A stretch of DNA of 48,000 nucleotides from Vicinamibacterales bacterium (GTDB taxonomy: Bacteria; Acidobacteriota; Vicinamibacteria; Vicinamibacterales; UBA823). Below, in pieces: positions 34,345 to 44,014 of the stretch. Positions within the stretch are counted from its first letter, which is position 1. Each line of letters starts with the position of its first letter. The notes beneath the pieces were generated by a model. That model did no database searches. It saw nothing but the letters and a program-made list of their open reading frames with translations, and was not told the origin of the DNA. The position numbers and the translations under genes were made by a program. The stretch covers positions 1 through 48,000 of the forward strand of contig DASCOS010000015.1 in NCBI GenBank assembly GCA_036012125.1, in the 5' to 3' direction.

Positions 34345-35393
34345 CTGGGTGACGGTCGGGTTCCTTCGAGGACGAGTTGTCCACAGGCCGCACGAATATC
34401 CCGGCCGCGACTCTTTCGGATAGAAACGGTCACGCGCTGTTCGGCCAACAGCCTACCGAATCGGTCGATCTGTCCTGAGGATGGCCGTTCGTAGGGAATT
34501 CCCGGAGCGCTGCTCAGCGGAATCACGTTGACCTTGGCGCGAAGTCCCGTAAGTAATTTCGCTAACCGGCGTGCGTCAGCGGGTGAGTCGTTGAAGTTTC
34601 GGATCAACACGTATTCGAATGTGATCCGGCTTCGCCGTTTCAGTGGGAAAGCGCGACACGTGGCCAGAAGCTCTGCCAATGGATATCGCCGGTTAACCGG
34701 TAACAGAGATGAGCGTTGCTCCTCGGTCGTTCCGTGAAGAGAAATCGCTAAATTCGGCATGATTGGTTCGCTGGCCAGACGGGTGAGTGCTGGTAGGATT
34801 CCGACGGTCGATAGAGTGATGCGCCGGGGAGACAAGGCTGCACCATGGGCAGAAGTCATTATCCGAAGGGCGTGCATCGTTGCCTCGTAGTTGTGCAGTG
34901 GTTCACCCATTCCCATCAGTACGACGTTGACTGGCTGTTCTAATAGCTTCAGTTCCGACCTTAATAAGCGGACTTGCGCAGCGATCTCTCCGGCGGTTAG
35001 ATGCCGTTGGAGGCCCATTTTAGCGGTCAGGCAAAACGTACACTGCATTGCACAACCCACCTGAGTTGAAATGCAGAATGTGTGAGCTGGCGAATCCGGA
35101 ATGTAGACGGCCTCGATGCGCCGGCAATCAGTTAGTTCGAGAAGGAACTTCATCGTGCCGTCCCCGGATAGCGCGCGTTGGACAACTCGAGGTGTTGAAA
35201 TCGTGAAAGCTTCAGCTAAGGACTTACGGTATTTCTTGGGCAGATCGGTCATGTGTGCCCACTCGTTCACCGCGCGCCCATGTACCCAGGAATAGATCTG
35301 TTTAGCCCGATATGGCTCGATACCCAACGGAGCCAATGCGCCTTCAAGTTCCTTGAGATCAAGTTCTGCTAGGTCGCAGGTCGAACCAGTCAC
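34284..35393 (-). CDS. rlmN: 23S rRNA (adenine-2503-C2)/tRNA (adenine-37-C2) methyltransferase RlmN
   Basis: The 369-residue radical-SAM enzyme has an N-terminal accessory domain (YRAKQIYSWVHG), the cluster motif CAMQCTFCLTAKMGL (about 113-127), MGMGEPLHNYE and GILPALTRLA. The two catalytic cysteines appear as HTFCIST upstream of the cluster and IRAACGQL near the end. It methylates C2 of A2503 in 23S rRNA and of A37 in some tRNAs. The GTG start has AAGGTG at about 8 bases. The final roughly 20 residues run past the usual end and lie in the antisense overlap with mtaB. Confidence 0.95.
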   Translation of the reverse strand: MTGSTCDLAELDLKELEGALAPLGIEPYRAKQIYSWVHGRAVNEWAHMTDLPKKYRKSLAEAFTISTPRVVQRALSGDGTMKFLLELTDCRRIEAVYIPDSPAHTFCISTQVGCAMQCTFCLTAKMGLQRHLTAGEIAAQVRLLRSELKLLEQPVNVVLMGMGEPLHNYEATMHALRIMTSAHGAALSPRRITLSTVGILPALTRLASEPIMPNLAISLHGTTEEQRSSLLPVNRRYPLAELLATCRAFPLKRRSRITFEYVLIRNFNDSPADARRLAKLLTGLRAKVNVIPLSSAPGIPYERPSSGQIDRFGRLLAEQRVTVSIRKSRGRDIRAACGQLVLEGTRPSPSQQLAGLMDTGVHSTPTAEL

Positions 35394-35496
35394 GTCTGTT
35401 CACCTTGTCGAGGCCGAACCCCCATCGTACCATGCCGCCGCCGGTTTGCTCTGGGCTGAATAGTGCGAAAAGTCGCGAATATTTGCGGGTTCATAG

Positions 35497-35525
35497 TTGA
35501 TGAGATGAGCCACGCGTGATATGAT
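35497..35525 (+). promoter_or_regulatory. Promoter of the M16 protease gene
   Basis: TTGATG (35497-35502) and TATGAT (35520-35525) are 17 bases apart, and a TGA directly before TATGAT makes an extended -10. The start of transcription would be near 35532. An in-frame ATG at 35521 falls inside the -10, so it cannot be used on this transcript. The leader of about 88 bases contains a small TTGCA/TGCAA hairpin. Confidence 0.65.
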
Positions 35526-35619
35526 CTGGCTTTACGGTTTATCACGTAAGCCCTTTTTGATCAGTGACTTGCGAGGTTGCACTAAACTTGCAAGACGACT
35601 TGAGTTTCTTCCTCCGCCG

Positions 35620-36897
35620 ATGATCGTTCGCGAGGTGTTCGACAACGGTCTGCGCCTGATCACCGAGGCGATGCCGCATGTTCGCTCGATTAGTCTTGGT
35701 GTTTGGATTGCCCGTGGTTCCCGCCATGAAGACCCTGGCCAGTCAGGAATATCGCACTTCATTGAACACATGCTGTTCAAGGGGTCCGCATCGCGATCGG
35801 CACAAGAAATTGCGCAAGCCATTGATTCGATAGGTGGTCAAGTCGATGCTTTCACTGCGAAAGAATACGCGGGCTACTACGTAAAGGTGCTCGACACACA
35901 TTTGCCGGCCGCTTTCGACATCCTGTCGGACCTCATTCTTCATCCTAGCTTTCGTGAAAAAGACATCGAAAGGGAGAAGAAGGTGGTGCTCGAAGAGATC
36001 AAGATGGTCGAGGATACGCCGGATGACCTAATCCATGAGTTGTTCATGCAGGAATTTTGGGAAGACCATGCTCTGGGTCGGCCGATTCTCGGTGCCCCCA
36101 ATGTCGTATCTACGTTCACAAGTGATGAGCTCCGAGGGTTTTTCGAACAGGCCTACATAGCACCGAACGTGGTTGTTTCTGCCGCCGGTAATCTTGAGCA
36201 TCCTCAGTTACGCAGCCTCGTCGAAGCCGCGTTTGGCGATTTGCCGGCAACTGGCGCTCCAGTGTCGTGGGTTCAACCCGCCACGATGCCGCAGATACAT
36301 CTGCGCAATAAGGACCTTGAGCAGAGCCACATTTGCGTTGGCACTGCTGCCTACCCCCAGGACCACCCAGATCGCTATACCAGCTATCTGATGAACACGA
36401 TCTTAGGTGGTTCGATGAGTTCCCGATTGTTTCAGCATATCCGTGAAGAGCGCGGACTAGCCTATGCTGTGTCTAGCGGTCTCAACGTATATCGCGATAC
36501 AGGAGCACTTGTTGTTTATGCGGGTTGTGCGACGAACTCGGTCGCCCAAGTCCTTGACTTGGTTGTTGATGAGATGCGCGCTTTGGCTGACACAGCGGTG
36601 CCGGCTGCTGAGTTGCAGCGAGCCAAAGACCACTTAAAGGGGAGCTTGATGCTCTCCCTGGAGAGTACTTCGTCCAGAATGTCGCACCTTGCAGGCCAAG
36701 AGCTTTATCTCGGCAAGCAGGTCGGCTTGGACGAGACCCTTGAGAGCATCGACCGCGTGACGATAGGGGACTTACAGCGCATAAGTCGTGACTTGTTGGT
36801 GGATAGTCCTCGGGCCGTAACGGTACTAGGGCCGTCGACCGGACTTGATCTGTCGGCTGAGCGTTTGGGTGTCGGTGTCGCGACCGTCGTCGAATAA
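35620..36897 (+). CDS. M16-family zinc peptidase (mitochondrial-processing-peptidase-like)
   Basis: From the ATG at 35620 the protein has 425 residues, the usual size of the single-chain bacterial M16B peptidases. The inverted zinc motif HFIEH (HxxEH, about 47-51) is followed by the third ligand region EREKKVVLEEIKM (about 120-132). The C-terminal half has the inactive-domain pattern RLFQHIREERGLAYAVSSG with the conserved Arg/Tyr. An upstream in-frame ATG at 35521 is excluded by the promoter. No ribosome site precedes 35620, so initiation is unexplained. The protein probably degrades peptides. It leads the hydrolase-purB gene string. Confidence 0.9.
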   Translation: MIVREVFDNGLRLITEAMPHVRSISLGVWIARGSRHEDPGQSGISHFIEHMLFKGSASRSAQEIAQAIDSIGGQVDAFTAKEYAGYYVKVLDTHLPAAFDILSDLILHPSFREKDIEREKKVVLEEIKMVEDTPDDLIHELFMQEFWEDHALGRPILGAPNVVSTFTSDELRGFFEQAYIAPNVVVSAAGNLEHPQLRSLVEAAFGDLPATGAPVSWVQPATMPQIHLRNKDLEQSHICVGTAAYPQDHPDRYTSYLMNTILGGSMSSRLFQHIREERGLAYAVSSGLNVYRDTGALVVYAGCATNSVAQVLDLVVDEMRALADTAVPAAELQRAKDHLKGSLMLSLESTSSRMSHLAGQELYLGKQVGLDETLESIDRVTIGDLQRISRDLLVDSPRAVTVLGPSTGLDLSAERLGVGVATVVE

Positions 36898-36926
36898 ACA
36901 CCGGCCATCATGGGAAGGGTAAGACT

Positions 36927-37781
36927 ATCTCTGTCGAACTAACAGTCCTCGGAAGTGGTAGTAGTGGGAACGCCACCCTTGTGACCAGCGACAACGACAG
37001 AGTGTTGATCGACGCTGGATTGAGTTACCGTGCTATACAGCAGCGGCTAGATAGCTTGGGCCTTGCTGCTGACACTCTCCGTGCTGTGCTCATTACTCAT
37101 GCCCATGTTGACCACGTGCGGAGCGCGGGAATGCTCTCGCGAAAGCACGGAATTCCAATTTATGTCACAGAAGCGACTCGTACTGCTTGGGGTGAGGGCG
37201 CCCAGAAGGTCGCAAATTGGAAATTCTTGATCCCTGGACGTATGGTGGCTTTCGGCGCGATGCAATTTGTCCCGTTTGGTGTCTGTCACGATGCTGACGA
37301 TACGCTCGGGTTCCGGATTAACACTCCAGACGGCGCGATTGGATTCGCGACTGATGTCGGGAACATTACCGAGGATTTGATTTCCCGCTTTGCGACGTGC
37401 CGTGTGCTAGTGATGGAATCGAATCATGCGGTAGAGTTGCTCCGCGTAAGTCCATACGCGGCCAGTGTTCGGTCACGCATTGCTGGGGATGATGGACATC
37501 TGTCGAATGAAGATGTGGCTGCCTTTGTCCGCGACCATTTGGGCGCTGATGTGCGCTGCATCGTCTTGGCTCACCTAAGTCGGGTCAACAACGTGCCGGA
37601 AATTGCCAAGATGAGCTGCTTGGATGCACTTTGCGCGGTCGGGCGCGAGGATGTTCGGGTGGTGGTCGCGGACCAGGATCGACCAACGCCTACGATTGAC
37701 CTAGCTAGTCTGTCTCGCTACTCCGCGCGGTTGGCGCCAACGCAATCAGGTCTGACTCAGACCGATCTACCGTTTGCCTAA
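36927..37781 (+). CDS. Metallo-beta-lactamase-fold hydrolase (WalJ/YycJ-like) with apparent non-AUG start
   Basis: The metal motif THAHVDHV (HxHxDH, about residue 55), a later GxCHDADDT-type His/Asp site and VMESNHAVELL (about 170) mark a metallo-beta-lactamase hydrolase. YycJ relatives are thought to act as nucleases or phosphodiesterases. The first ATG/GTG/TTG in frame is GTG at 36981, but the codons before it encode VELTVLGSGSSGNATLV, the conserved first strand and loop of the family. No ATG, GTG or TTG lies between that and the in-frame stop at 36858. A GGAAGGG ribosome site sits 7-8 bases before an ATC at 36927, which I take as the likely start (285 residues). A sequencing indel near an out-of-frame ATG at 36910 is the alternative. 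Confidence 0.7.
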   Translation: MSVELTVLGSGSSGNATLVTSDNDRVLIDAGLSYRAIQQRLDSLGLAADTLRAVLITHAHVDHVRSAGMLSRKHGIPIYVTEATRTAWGEGAQKVANWKFLIPGRMVAFGAMQFVPFGVCHDADDTLGFRINTPDGAIGFATDVGNITEDLISRFATCRVLVMESNHAVELLRVSPYAASVRSRIAGDDGHLSNEDVAAFVRDHLGADVRCIVLAHLSRVNNVPEIAKMSCLDALCAVGREDVRVVVADQDRPTPTIDLASLSRYSARLAPTQSGLTQTDLPFA

Positions 37782-37805
37782 TGCTTGATAATTAGAGAAC
37801 TGTAA

Positions 37806-39125
37806 ATGATTCCTCGCTATACCAACCCTGAAATGGGCCGCATTTGGACTGACCAGCACCGCTATGAGACCTGGTTGCTCGTTGAGACGACCGCGGCTGA
37901 AGCGATGGCTGAGGTTGGGATGATTCCCGCTGAGGCCGCGCGTGACATTCGTGAACGCGGCGCTGTGGACATAGCGCGTGTTGAGGAAATTGAGGCTACG
38001 ACCCAGCACGATGTTATTGCCTTCACCACTGCTGTAGCTGAGCGCGTTGGCGACTCGGCACGATGGCTGCACTTTGGCTTGACCTCCTCGGATGTGCTCG
38101 ATACCGCGCTTGCTCTCCAGATGGTGGAGGCCTGTGATCTAATTCTTTTGGACCTGAATAAACTCTTGGAAGTTATTCGGACCCGTGCGGAGGAACACCG
38201 CATGACTCCGATGATCGGGCGGACTCACGGTGTGCATGCCGAGCCGATGACTTTCGGTTTAAAGCTGGCGCTCTGGCACGCCGAGTTGGCTCGCAATCAA
38301 CTGCGGCTAAACCGGGCTCGTGAGGTAATTAGAGTTGGTAAAGTTTCCGGTGCGGTTGGCACCTACGCGCATCTCGATCCAGCTATCGAAACTAGTGTGT
38401 GCGAACGGCTCGGCCTTTCCCCGTCGCCGGTGTCGTCGCAGGTATTACAGCGAGACCGGCATGCTGAAGTACTAGCCACTTTGGCGATCGCGGCTGCTTC
38501 GATTGAGAAGTTTGCGCTTGAGATCCGTGGCTTGCAGAAGACCGAGATCGGCGAAGTCGAAGAACCGTTTGGAAAGGGACAAAAAGGTTCATCGGCGATG
38601 CCCCACAAACGAAACCCAATTGGCTGCGAACAATTGACCGGCTTGGCGCGTTTACTTCGAGCAAATGCTATGGCAGCGTTAGAGAATGTGGCGCTGTGGC
38701 ATGAGCGCGACATTTCCCACTCGTCGGTCGAGCGGGTAATCGTGCCAGATAGTTTTATCACCCTCGATCACATGTTGCGCCGTTTTACGCGGATTGTCAG
38801 TGGGCTCGTTGTGCATCCGGAGCGGATGCGCGAGAACCTTGAGCGTTCGCGAGGCGTCGTTTTTTCCGGGAGCGTATTGTTGGCACTCACACAGCGGGGC
38901 GTGTCACGCGAACAAGCATACGAGTGGGTACAACGAAATGCGATGCGATCTTTCGATGAAGCGATGGATTTCAGGGCTCTACTTATGGCCGATGCTGAGG
39001 TTACGGCCGTTATGCCCGAAGAAGCGCTTGAGCGAATGTTCGATTTAGATGTGCAGTTGAGGCATGTGGATAAGATTTTTGAGAGAGTCTTTGGGACGAA
39101 CACTAATCAGGGAGCGGAGCCGTGA
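37806..39125 (+). CDS. purB: Adenylosuccinate lyase
   Basis: The 439-residue fumarase/aspartase-superfamily enzyme has the signature GSSAMPHKRNPIG (about 264), the catalytic His region GRTHGVHAEPMTFG (about 139) and TQHDVIAFT and FGLTSSDVLDTA (about 67-99). It cleaves SAICAR to AICAR and adenylosuccinate to AMP. It starts 24 bases after the hydrolase gene and its stop overlaps purS in a GTGA arrangement, so it is translationally coupled to the rest of the operon. The ribosome site is weak (AGAGAA). Confidence 0.97.
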   Translation: MIPRYTNPEMGRIWTDQHRYETWLLVETTAAEAMAEVGMIPAEAARDIRERGAVDIARVEEIEATTQHDVIAFTTAVAERVGDSARWLHFGLTSSDVLDTALALQMVEACDLILLDLNKLLEVIRTRAEEHRMTPMIGRTHGVHAEPMTFGLKLALWHAELARNQLRLNRAREVIRVGKVSGAVGTYAHLDPAIETSVCERLGLSPSPVSSQVLQRDRHAEVLATLAIAAASIEKFALEIRGLQKTEIGEVEEPFGKGQKGSSAMPHKRNPIGCEQLTGLARLLRANAMAALENVALWHERDISHSSVERVIVPDSFITLDHMLRRFTRIVSGLVVHPERMRENLERSRGVVFSGSVLLALTQRGVSREQAYEWVQRNAMRSFDEAMDFRALLMADAEVTAVMPEEALERMFDLDVQLRHVDKIFERVFGTNTNQGAEP

Positions 39126-39385
39126 AGGCGCGCGTGTTCGTGACGCTCAAAGAATCAGTGTTCGACCCGCAGGGTCAGACGATTGCTGACGCTCTCCATA
39201 CTATGGATTACGACCGCGTGCGGAACGTTCGACAAGGAAAGTATTTCGAACTTGAACTCGACGTTGAAACAATTGACGACGCCCGTGCACTGGCCAACGA
39301 AGTAGCTGATAGGTTACTCGCAAACCCGGTCATTGAAAGCTACAGAATCGACATAGAAGACGAGACGATCGGAGTGTCGAAGTAG
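39122..39385 (+). CDS. purS: Phosphoribosylformylglycinamidine synthase subunit PurS
   Basis: The 87-residue product matches Pur[20 protein letters not shown] at the start, [14 protein letters not shown] in the middle and [12 protein letters not shown] near the end. PurS bridges PurQ and PurL and channels ammonia between them. The GTG start overlaps purB by 4 bases, and purQ follows after 19 bases. Its presence fits the short PurL found downstream. Confidence 0.95.
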   Translation: MKARVFVTLKESVFDPQGQTIADALHTMDYDRVRNVRQGKYFELELDVETIDDARALANEVADRLLANPVIESYRIDIEDETIGVSK

Positions 39386-39404
39386 GGGCTTTCGGGTCGC
39401 CATC

Positions 39405-40118
39405 ATGAAATTCGCCATTGTCGTTTTTCCTGGGTCCAATTGTGACCACGATGCTTATTACGCCACAAAACACGTCCTAGGTGTCGACGCTGAGTTCGTG
39501 TGGCACAAGGAACTTAGTCTTCAGGGTGCGGATGTAGTGATTTTGCCTGGCGGTTTTTCCTACGGTGATTATCTCCGGACAGGTTCGATTGCCAGATTTT
39601 CTCCGGTCATGGCATCGGTACTGGCGTTCGCGGAGGCTGGCGGCCCCGTGCTCGGAATCTGTAATGGATTCCAAATACTGCTCGAGGCCGGTTTACTACC
39701 TGGCGGAATGCTATATAACCGCAGTGTTAAGTTTCAATGTGAGCAAGTTTATGTCCGTGTCGAGGCACTCGATACGCCGTTCACCTGCACTGCGACTCTG
39801 GGTCAAGTGTTGCGCATCCCAATCGCGCATGGCGAAGGCAATTACTTTGCACCGCCAGATGAACTCGACTTGCTCGAAGCTAATCGTCAGGTGGTTTTCC
39901 GTTACTGCGATGTCGAAGGGGCGGTTGCCGATGCGGCAAATCCTAATGGTTCGGCGCGCGGCATTGCAGGACTTTGTAACAAACAGCGGAATGTCGTGGC
40001 ATTAATGCCGCATCCGGAGCGCGCCTGCGAGTCGGCGATGGGGAGCGCTGACGGCTTGGTAGTCTTCGAATCTGCCATTGCGCAACTAAAGAGTGATGGA
40101 ATGGTGCTGCCCGGATGA
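39405..40118 (+). CDS. purQ: Phosphoribosylformylglycinamidine synthase glutaminase subunit PurQ
   Basis: The 237-residue class I glutamine amidotransferase has [23 protein letters not shown], the nucleophile Cys in [19 protein letters not shown] (about 86) and the His-Glu pair in [11 protein letters not shown] (about 205). It hydrolyses glutamine and passes ammonia to PurL. It lies between purS and purL in the expected order; the gap to purL is 25 bases. Confidence 0.96.
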   Translation: MKFAIVVFPGSNCDHDAYYATKHVLGVDAEFVWHKELSLQGADVVILPGGFSYGDYLRTGSIARFSPVMASVLAFAEAGGPVLGICNGFQILLEAGLLPGGMLYNRSVKFQCEQVYVRVEALDTPFTCTATLGQVLRIPIAHGEGNYFAPPDELDLLEANRQVVFRYCDVEGAVADAANPNGSARGIAGLCNKQRNVVALMPHPERACESAMGSADGLVVFESAIAQLKSDGMVLPG

Positions 40119-40143
40119 AACAATGTGATTAGGCGAACCGGCC

Positions 40144-42387
40144 ATGGTTACGATTAAATCCAAGACTCTTGACCACCACGGCTTGAGTCGTGAGGAGTAC
40201 CAGAAGATTCTCGAGATCCTTGGTCGAGAACCCTCACCCACGGAGATCGGCATCTTTTCAGTGATGTGGTCGGAGCACTGTAGCTATAAGAGTTCACGGA
40301 TCCACCTGCGGACACTGCCGACGACTGGAGCGCGTGTAGTGCAGGGCCCTGGCGAGAACGCAGGCGCCGTGGACGTTGGTGACGGGCTTGTCGCCGTTTT
40401 TAAAATCGAATCTCATAACCACCCTTCGTTTATCGAGCCCTATCAGGGGGCGGCAACCGGTGTCGGTGGCATCATCAGAGATATCTTCACTATGGGAGCG
40501 CGCCCGATCGCACTGCTCAATTCGCTACGCTTCGGGTCGCTCAATGACGTGAAAACTCGTGGCATCTTGGAGGGAGTGGTCGCTGGCATTGGGGGATACG
40601 GCAACAGTATCGGCATTCCGACGGTGGGCGGCGAAATCTTGTTCGAAGATACCTATAAGGGCAATCCGTTGGTCAATGTCTTCTGTCTCGGCCTTGCTCA
40701 AGCCGGTAAGCTCGTCATGGGAGAAGCGTCCGGTGTAGGTAATTCGGTGTATTACGTTGGCGCCAAAACCGGACGTGATGGCATTCACGGCGCAACGATG
40801 GCCTCGGCGGAATTTGATGAGCAGTCATCGGAGAAGCGGCCCGCCGTGCAGGTGGGTGATCCGTTTATGGAAAAACTTTTGCTCGAGGCATGTCTTGAGC
40901 TGATGCAAACCAACGCGCTCGTGGGGATTCAGGACATGGGTGCTGCCGGTCTGACCTGTTCGACTTCGGAAATGGGTTCACGTGGTGGCGTCGGTATTGA
41001 CATTGATGTGACCCGAGTTCCACAGCGTGAATCCGGGATGACACCATACGAAATCATGCTGTCGGAGTCACAGGAGCGAATGCTTATGGTCGTCCGCCGC
41101 GGGCGGGAGACCGAGGTAGAGCGCATCTTTAAAAAGTGGGACCTGCATGCCGTGTCGATTGGTGTGGTGACAGATGACGGCCAGTTGCGTGTGCGTGAGG
41201 GAGACTCCGTAGTTGCCGAGATTCCGAACGGTGAGCTCGCCGATGAGGCACCTCTCTACAATCGCCCAACTGAGATCCCGGGGTATCTAGAACAGGTGCG
41301 TCGCTTGGATCTCGAAGCGTTGCCGGTGTTGCCGACAGCAGAGTCAGCGCTACTGAAACTTTTAGGTTCGCTGGCCGTGACTAGTAAGCATTGGGTTTAC
41401 CGCCAGTACGATCACATGGTTCGCACTAATACGATTGCACCTGCGGGCATGGGCGCGGGTGTTGTAAGGCTGAAAGGTACGGATCGAGCCTTGGCAATCT
41501 CGGTCGACGGCAACGGACGACACTGCTATCTTGACCCACATCTAGGGGCAATGCTGGCCGTCGCGGAGGCGGCCCGCAACGTTGCCTGTGCGGGTGCTTT
41601 GCCGATTGGAGCTACCAACTGCCTGAACTTTGGAAATCCAGAGCGCCCAGAAATCATGTGGCAGTTTGCGCGCGCCGTGGAGGGGATTGGCGAAGCCTGT
41701 CGAGCCTTAGAGGTGCCGATTACTGGTGGCAACGTAAGCTTCTACAATGAAACCGATGGACAAGCAATCTATCCTACGCCGGTGCTCGGGGTTGTTGGGG
41801 TGATCGAGAATGCTTCCAGTGTTCTCAGTCGAGTATTTCCGTCATCCCAGTTGGCGATCCTGTTGTTAGGAGGTGGTCCCGGGGTATTGGGCGGGAGCGA
41901 GTATCTCAAGACGGTCTGTGGACAAGTTGCGGGTTCACTGGCCCCCCTGTCATTAGACTCCGAGCGTAGGCTTCAGCAACTTCTGGTTGAGCTCGCCTCA
42001 GCCGGTCTTATTCAGTCAGCGCACGATTGCTCGGATGGGGGTCTTGCTGTGGCGCTCGCCGAGTGTTGCTTCGATTCGGGCGGTGCAGGGGCCGACCTAA
42101 TGATGCCTGATGACGCAAGTGAGGAACGCGCTGATGTTGCGGAAGCGTCAATCTTGTTCGGCGAGGCACCATCAAGGGTGCTTGTGTCGATCGCCGAAAG
42201 TGACTTTGGGATCGTCCGTAAGAAAGTTGAGACTGCAGATGTCCCGATTGCAGCCCAGGGACAGACCGGAGGTGACCGGATCACCATCTCGCTCGCCGGT
42301 CGAAAGGTGCTTGACTTACCGGTTGCTGACGCTGAAGCCGCGTGGCGGCAAGGCATGGAGCGATTTTTCGTTAATCGAGCAGCTTAA
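40144..42387 (+). CDS. purL: Phosphoribosylformylglycinamidine synthase large subunit (small-type PurL)
   Basis: The 747-residue protein is the short PurL that needs PurS and PurQ, not the fused type of about 1300 residues. Landmarks: [12 protein letters not shown] (about 40), [38 protein letters not shown] (about 85), [16 protein letters not shown] (about 260), [13 protein letters not shown] (about 499) and the second half [11 protein letters not shown] and [16 protein letters not shown]. It makes FGAM from FGAR with ATP and ammonia. It is followed by purF after 33 bases. Confidence 0.97.
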   Translation: MVTIKSKTLDHHGLSREEYQKILEILGREPSPTEIGIFSVMWSEHCSYKSSRIHLRTLPTTGARVVQGPGENAGAVDVGDGLVAVFKIESHNHPSFIEPYQGAATGVGGIIRDIFTMGARPIALLNSLRFGSLNDVKTRGILEGVVAGIGGYGNSIGIPTVGGEILFEDTYKGNPLVNVFCLGLAQAGKLVMGEASGVGNSVYYVGAKTGRDGIHGATMASAEFDEQSSEKRPAVQVGDPFMEKLLLEACLELMQTNALVGIQDMGAAGLTCSTSEMGSRGGVGIDIDVTRVPQRESGMTPYEIMLSESQERMLMVVRRGRETEVERIFKKWDLHAVSIGVVTDDGQLRVREGDSVVAEIPNGELADEAPLYNRPTEIPGYLEQVRRLDLEALPVLPTAESALLKLLGSLAVTSKHWVYRQYDHMVRTNTIAPAGMGAGVVRLKGTDRALAISVDGNGRHCYLDPHLGAMLAVAEAARNVACAGALPIGATNCLNFGNPERPEIMWQFARAVEGIGEACRALEVPITGGNVSFYNETDGQAIYPTPVLGVVGVIENASSVLSRVFPSSQLAILLLGGGPGVLGGSEYLKTVCGQVAGSLAPLSLDSERRLQQLLVELASAGLIQSAHDCSDGGLAVALAECCFDSGGAGADLMMPDDASEERADVAEASILFGEAPSRVLVSIAESDFGIVRKKVETADVPIAAQGQTGGDRITISLAGRKVLDLPVADAEAAWRQGMERFFVNRAA

Positions 42388-42420
42388 CTATTTTCAATCA
42401 GTTACTTGGATTAGATTGCG

Positions 42421-43863
42421 ATGTTTCCAACCGACATGAGCCGAATGAATACCCGCGATGGGTTTAGGGACGAGTGCGGCGTCTTCGGCATCTTCGGGAG
42501 TCCCGAAGCCGCAAACCTAACGTATCTCGGTCTCTACGCTTTACAGCATCGTGGTCAGGAAAGTGCTGGGATTGCGTCCGCCGATGGCGCCCGTCTGTTC
42601 CTGTCGCGGTCGATGGGCTATGTGTCTGAGGCATTCGACGAGTCCACGTTGCTTTCACTTAAGGGAACATCAGCAATCGGGCACGTACGGTATTCCACGG
42701 CTGGCGATAGCCGGCTAATTAATGCCCAGCCGCTTCTCATTGACTGCGCGCATGGCGAAATTTCACTGTGCCACAACGGGAACCTCGTTAACGCGAAAGA
42801 GCTTCGAGACGACCTCGTGCGCCGGGGCTCCATTTTTCAGACTGACAGCGACACGGAAGTCATCCTGCATTTGTATGCGCGCTCGCAAGCTCCGACTGCT
42901 GAGGATGCGATCATTGAGTCAATTTCTCAGGTGCGTGGCGCGTTCTCCGTTGTGATGCTGACGAAAGATAAGATGATTGTGGTACGAGACCCTCACGGTT
43001 TCCGCCCGTTTGCTATTGGCCAGCTCGACGGCGCAACGGTAGTCTGCTCAGAGACATGTGCGCTGGATCTCATCGGCGCAACTTATGTGCGGGATGTTGA
43101 GCCTGGTGAGGTAATAGTGGTCGACTCGAATGGTGCTCAATCGTATAAACCCTTTGCTGATGCCCAGTCCGCGCACTGCATTTTCGAACACGTGTACTTC
43201 GCACGGCCAGACAGTGACGTGTTTGGCCAAAGTGTTAATCAGGTGAGGACGAACCTTGGGCGTCGGCTAGCTCGGGAGGTTGGTGTTGACGCCGACGTGA
43301 TTGTCCCGATCCCTGACTCGGGCGTCTGCGCTGCGTTGGGATTTGCGGAGGAGTCCGGTATACCTCTCAAGATGGGCTTGATTCGGAACCATTATGTTGG
43401 TCGAACCTTCATTCACCCACAACAGGCAATCCGCGATTTCAAGGTTAAGGTAAAACTAAATCCAGTTAAGAGCATCCTTGCGGATAAACGGGTCGTCCTT
43501 GTCGATGATTCAATTGTTCGGGGAACGACTGCCCGTAAGATTGTCGGGATGGTTCGTGCGGCGGGAGCGCGAGAAGTTCACATGCGCATTAGTTGTCCCC
43601 CCACGATTTCGCCCTGCTACTACGGTATAGACACTCCTCGCCGCTCTGAGCTAATCGGTGCTACACACACCGTGCCAGAAATTCAGGATTTTCTAGGAGC
43701 TGACAGTTTGGCCTATCTCGACTTGGATGGACTGTTGAGTGCTGTCGGTTCTCGTCGTGGGGATTACTGCACATCCTGTTTCACTGGCAAGTATCCGGTT
43801 GAATTTCCACGAGATGAGGATGCTTATCTCCAACTCGCGCTCAAGTTACCCAACAAATCGTGA
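42421..43863 (+). CDS. purF: Amidophosphoribosyltransferase
   Basis: The 480-residue enzyme has a propeptide of up to 18 residues before the catalytic Cys in RDECGVFGIFG, then a class II glutaminase domain (YLGLYALQHRGQESAG, IGHVRYSTAGDS) and a PRPP-binding domain with VVLVDDSIVRGTT (about 360). Cys residues in HCIFEHVYFARPDS, PTISPCYYGID and YCTSCFTG match the four 4Fe-4S ligands of the Bacillus-type enzyme, so it is probably oxygen-sensitive and self-processed. It catalyses the first committed purine step. The initiator could be the ATG at 42421, 42436 or 42445, as none has a strong ribosome site. Confidence 0.96.
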   Translation: MFPTDMSRMNTRDGFRDECGVFGIFGSPEAANLTYLGLYALQHRGQESAGIASADGARLFLSRSMGYVSEAFDESTLLSLKGTSAIGHVRYSTAGDSRLINAQPLLIDCAHGEISLCHNGNLVNAKELRDDLVRRGSIFQTDSDTEVILHLYARSQAPTAEDAIIESISQVRGAFSVVMLTKDKMIVVRDPHGFRPFAIGQLDGATVVCSETCALDLIGATYVRDVEPGEVIVVDSNGAQSYKPFADAQSAHCIFEHVYFARPDSDVFGQSVNQVRTNLGRRLAREVGVDADVIVPIPDSGVCAALGFAEESGIPLKMGLIRNHYVGRTFIHPQQAIRDFKVKVKLNPVKSILADKRVVLVDDSIVRGTTARKIVGMVRAAGAREVHMRISCPPTISPCYYGIDTPRRSELIGATHTVPEIQDFLGADSLAYLDLDGLLSAVGSRRGDYCTSCFTGKYPVEFPRDEDAYLQLALKLPNKS

Positions 43864-43882
43864 CGACTCTGTGCGCCATTCA

Positions 43883-43917
43883 GGTCTGCAGTCTCGCAGC
43901 ACTGCGACCCGGTTTTC
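43883..43917 (+). terminator. Stem-loop with short T run between purF and purM
   Basis: Arms GGTC-T-GCAGT and ACTGC-GACC pair over 9 bp with one bulged T around an 8-base loop, followed by CGGTTTTC. It starts 20 bases after the purF stop in a 151-base gap, the largest inside the pur operon. It may attenuate or end the transcript, or only protect RNA 3' ends. No clear purM promoter follows. Confidence 0.45.
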
Positions 43918-44014
43918 ACATTCTGGTGTCCCTCGTCCACAGTGCCTCCTGGTGCCGTTTGATTTGGCCTTCGTCTCAATCGTACTGGGCGACCGGCGCT
44001 TCTGATATGAGCTA

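Noticed and set aside
36482-36901. 139-residue open frame opposite the M16 protease gene
   Set aside because: It is a shadow of a conserved protease gene, Ser/Pro/Arg-rich, without motif or start signal.
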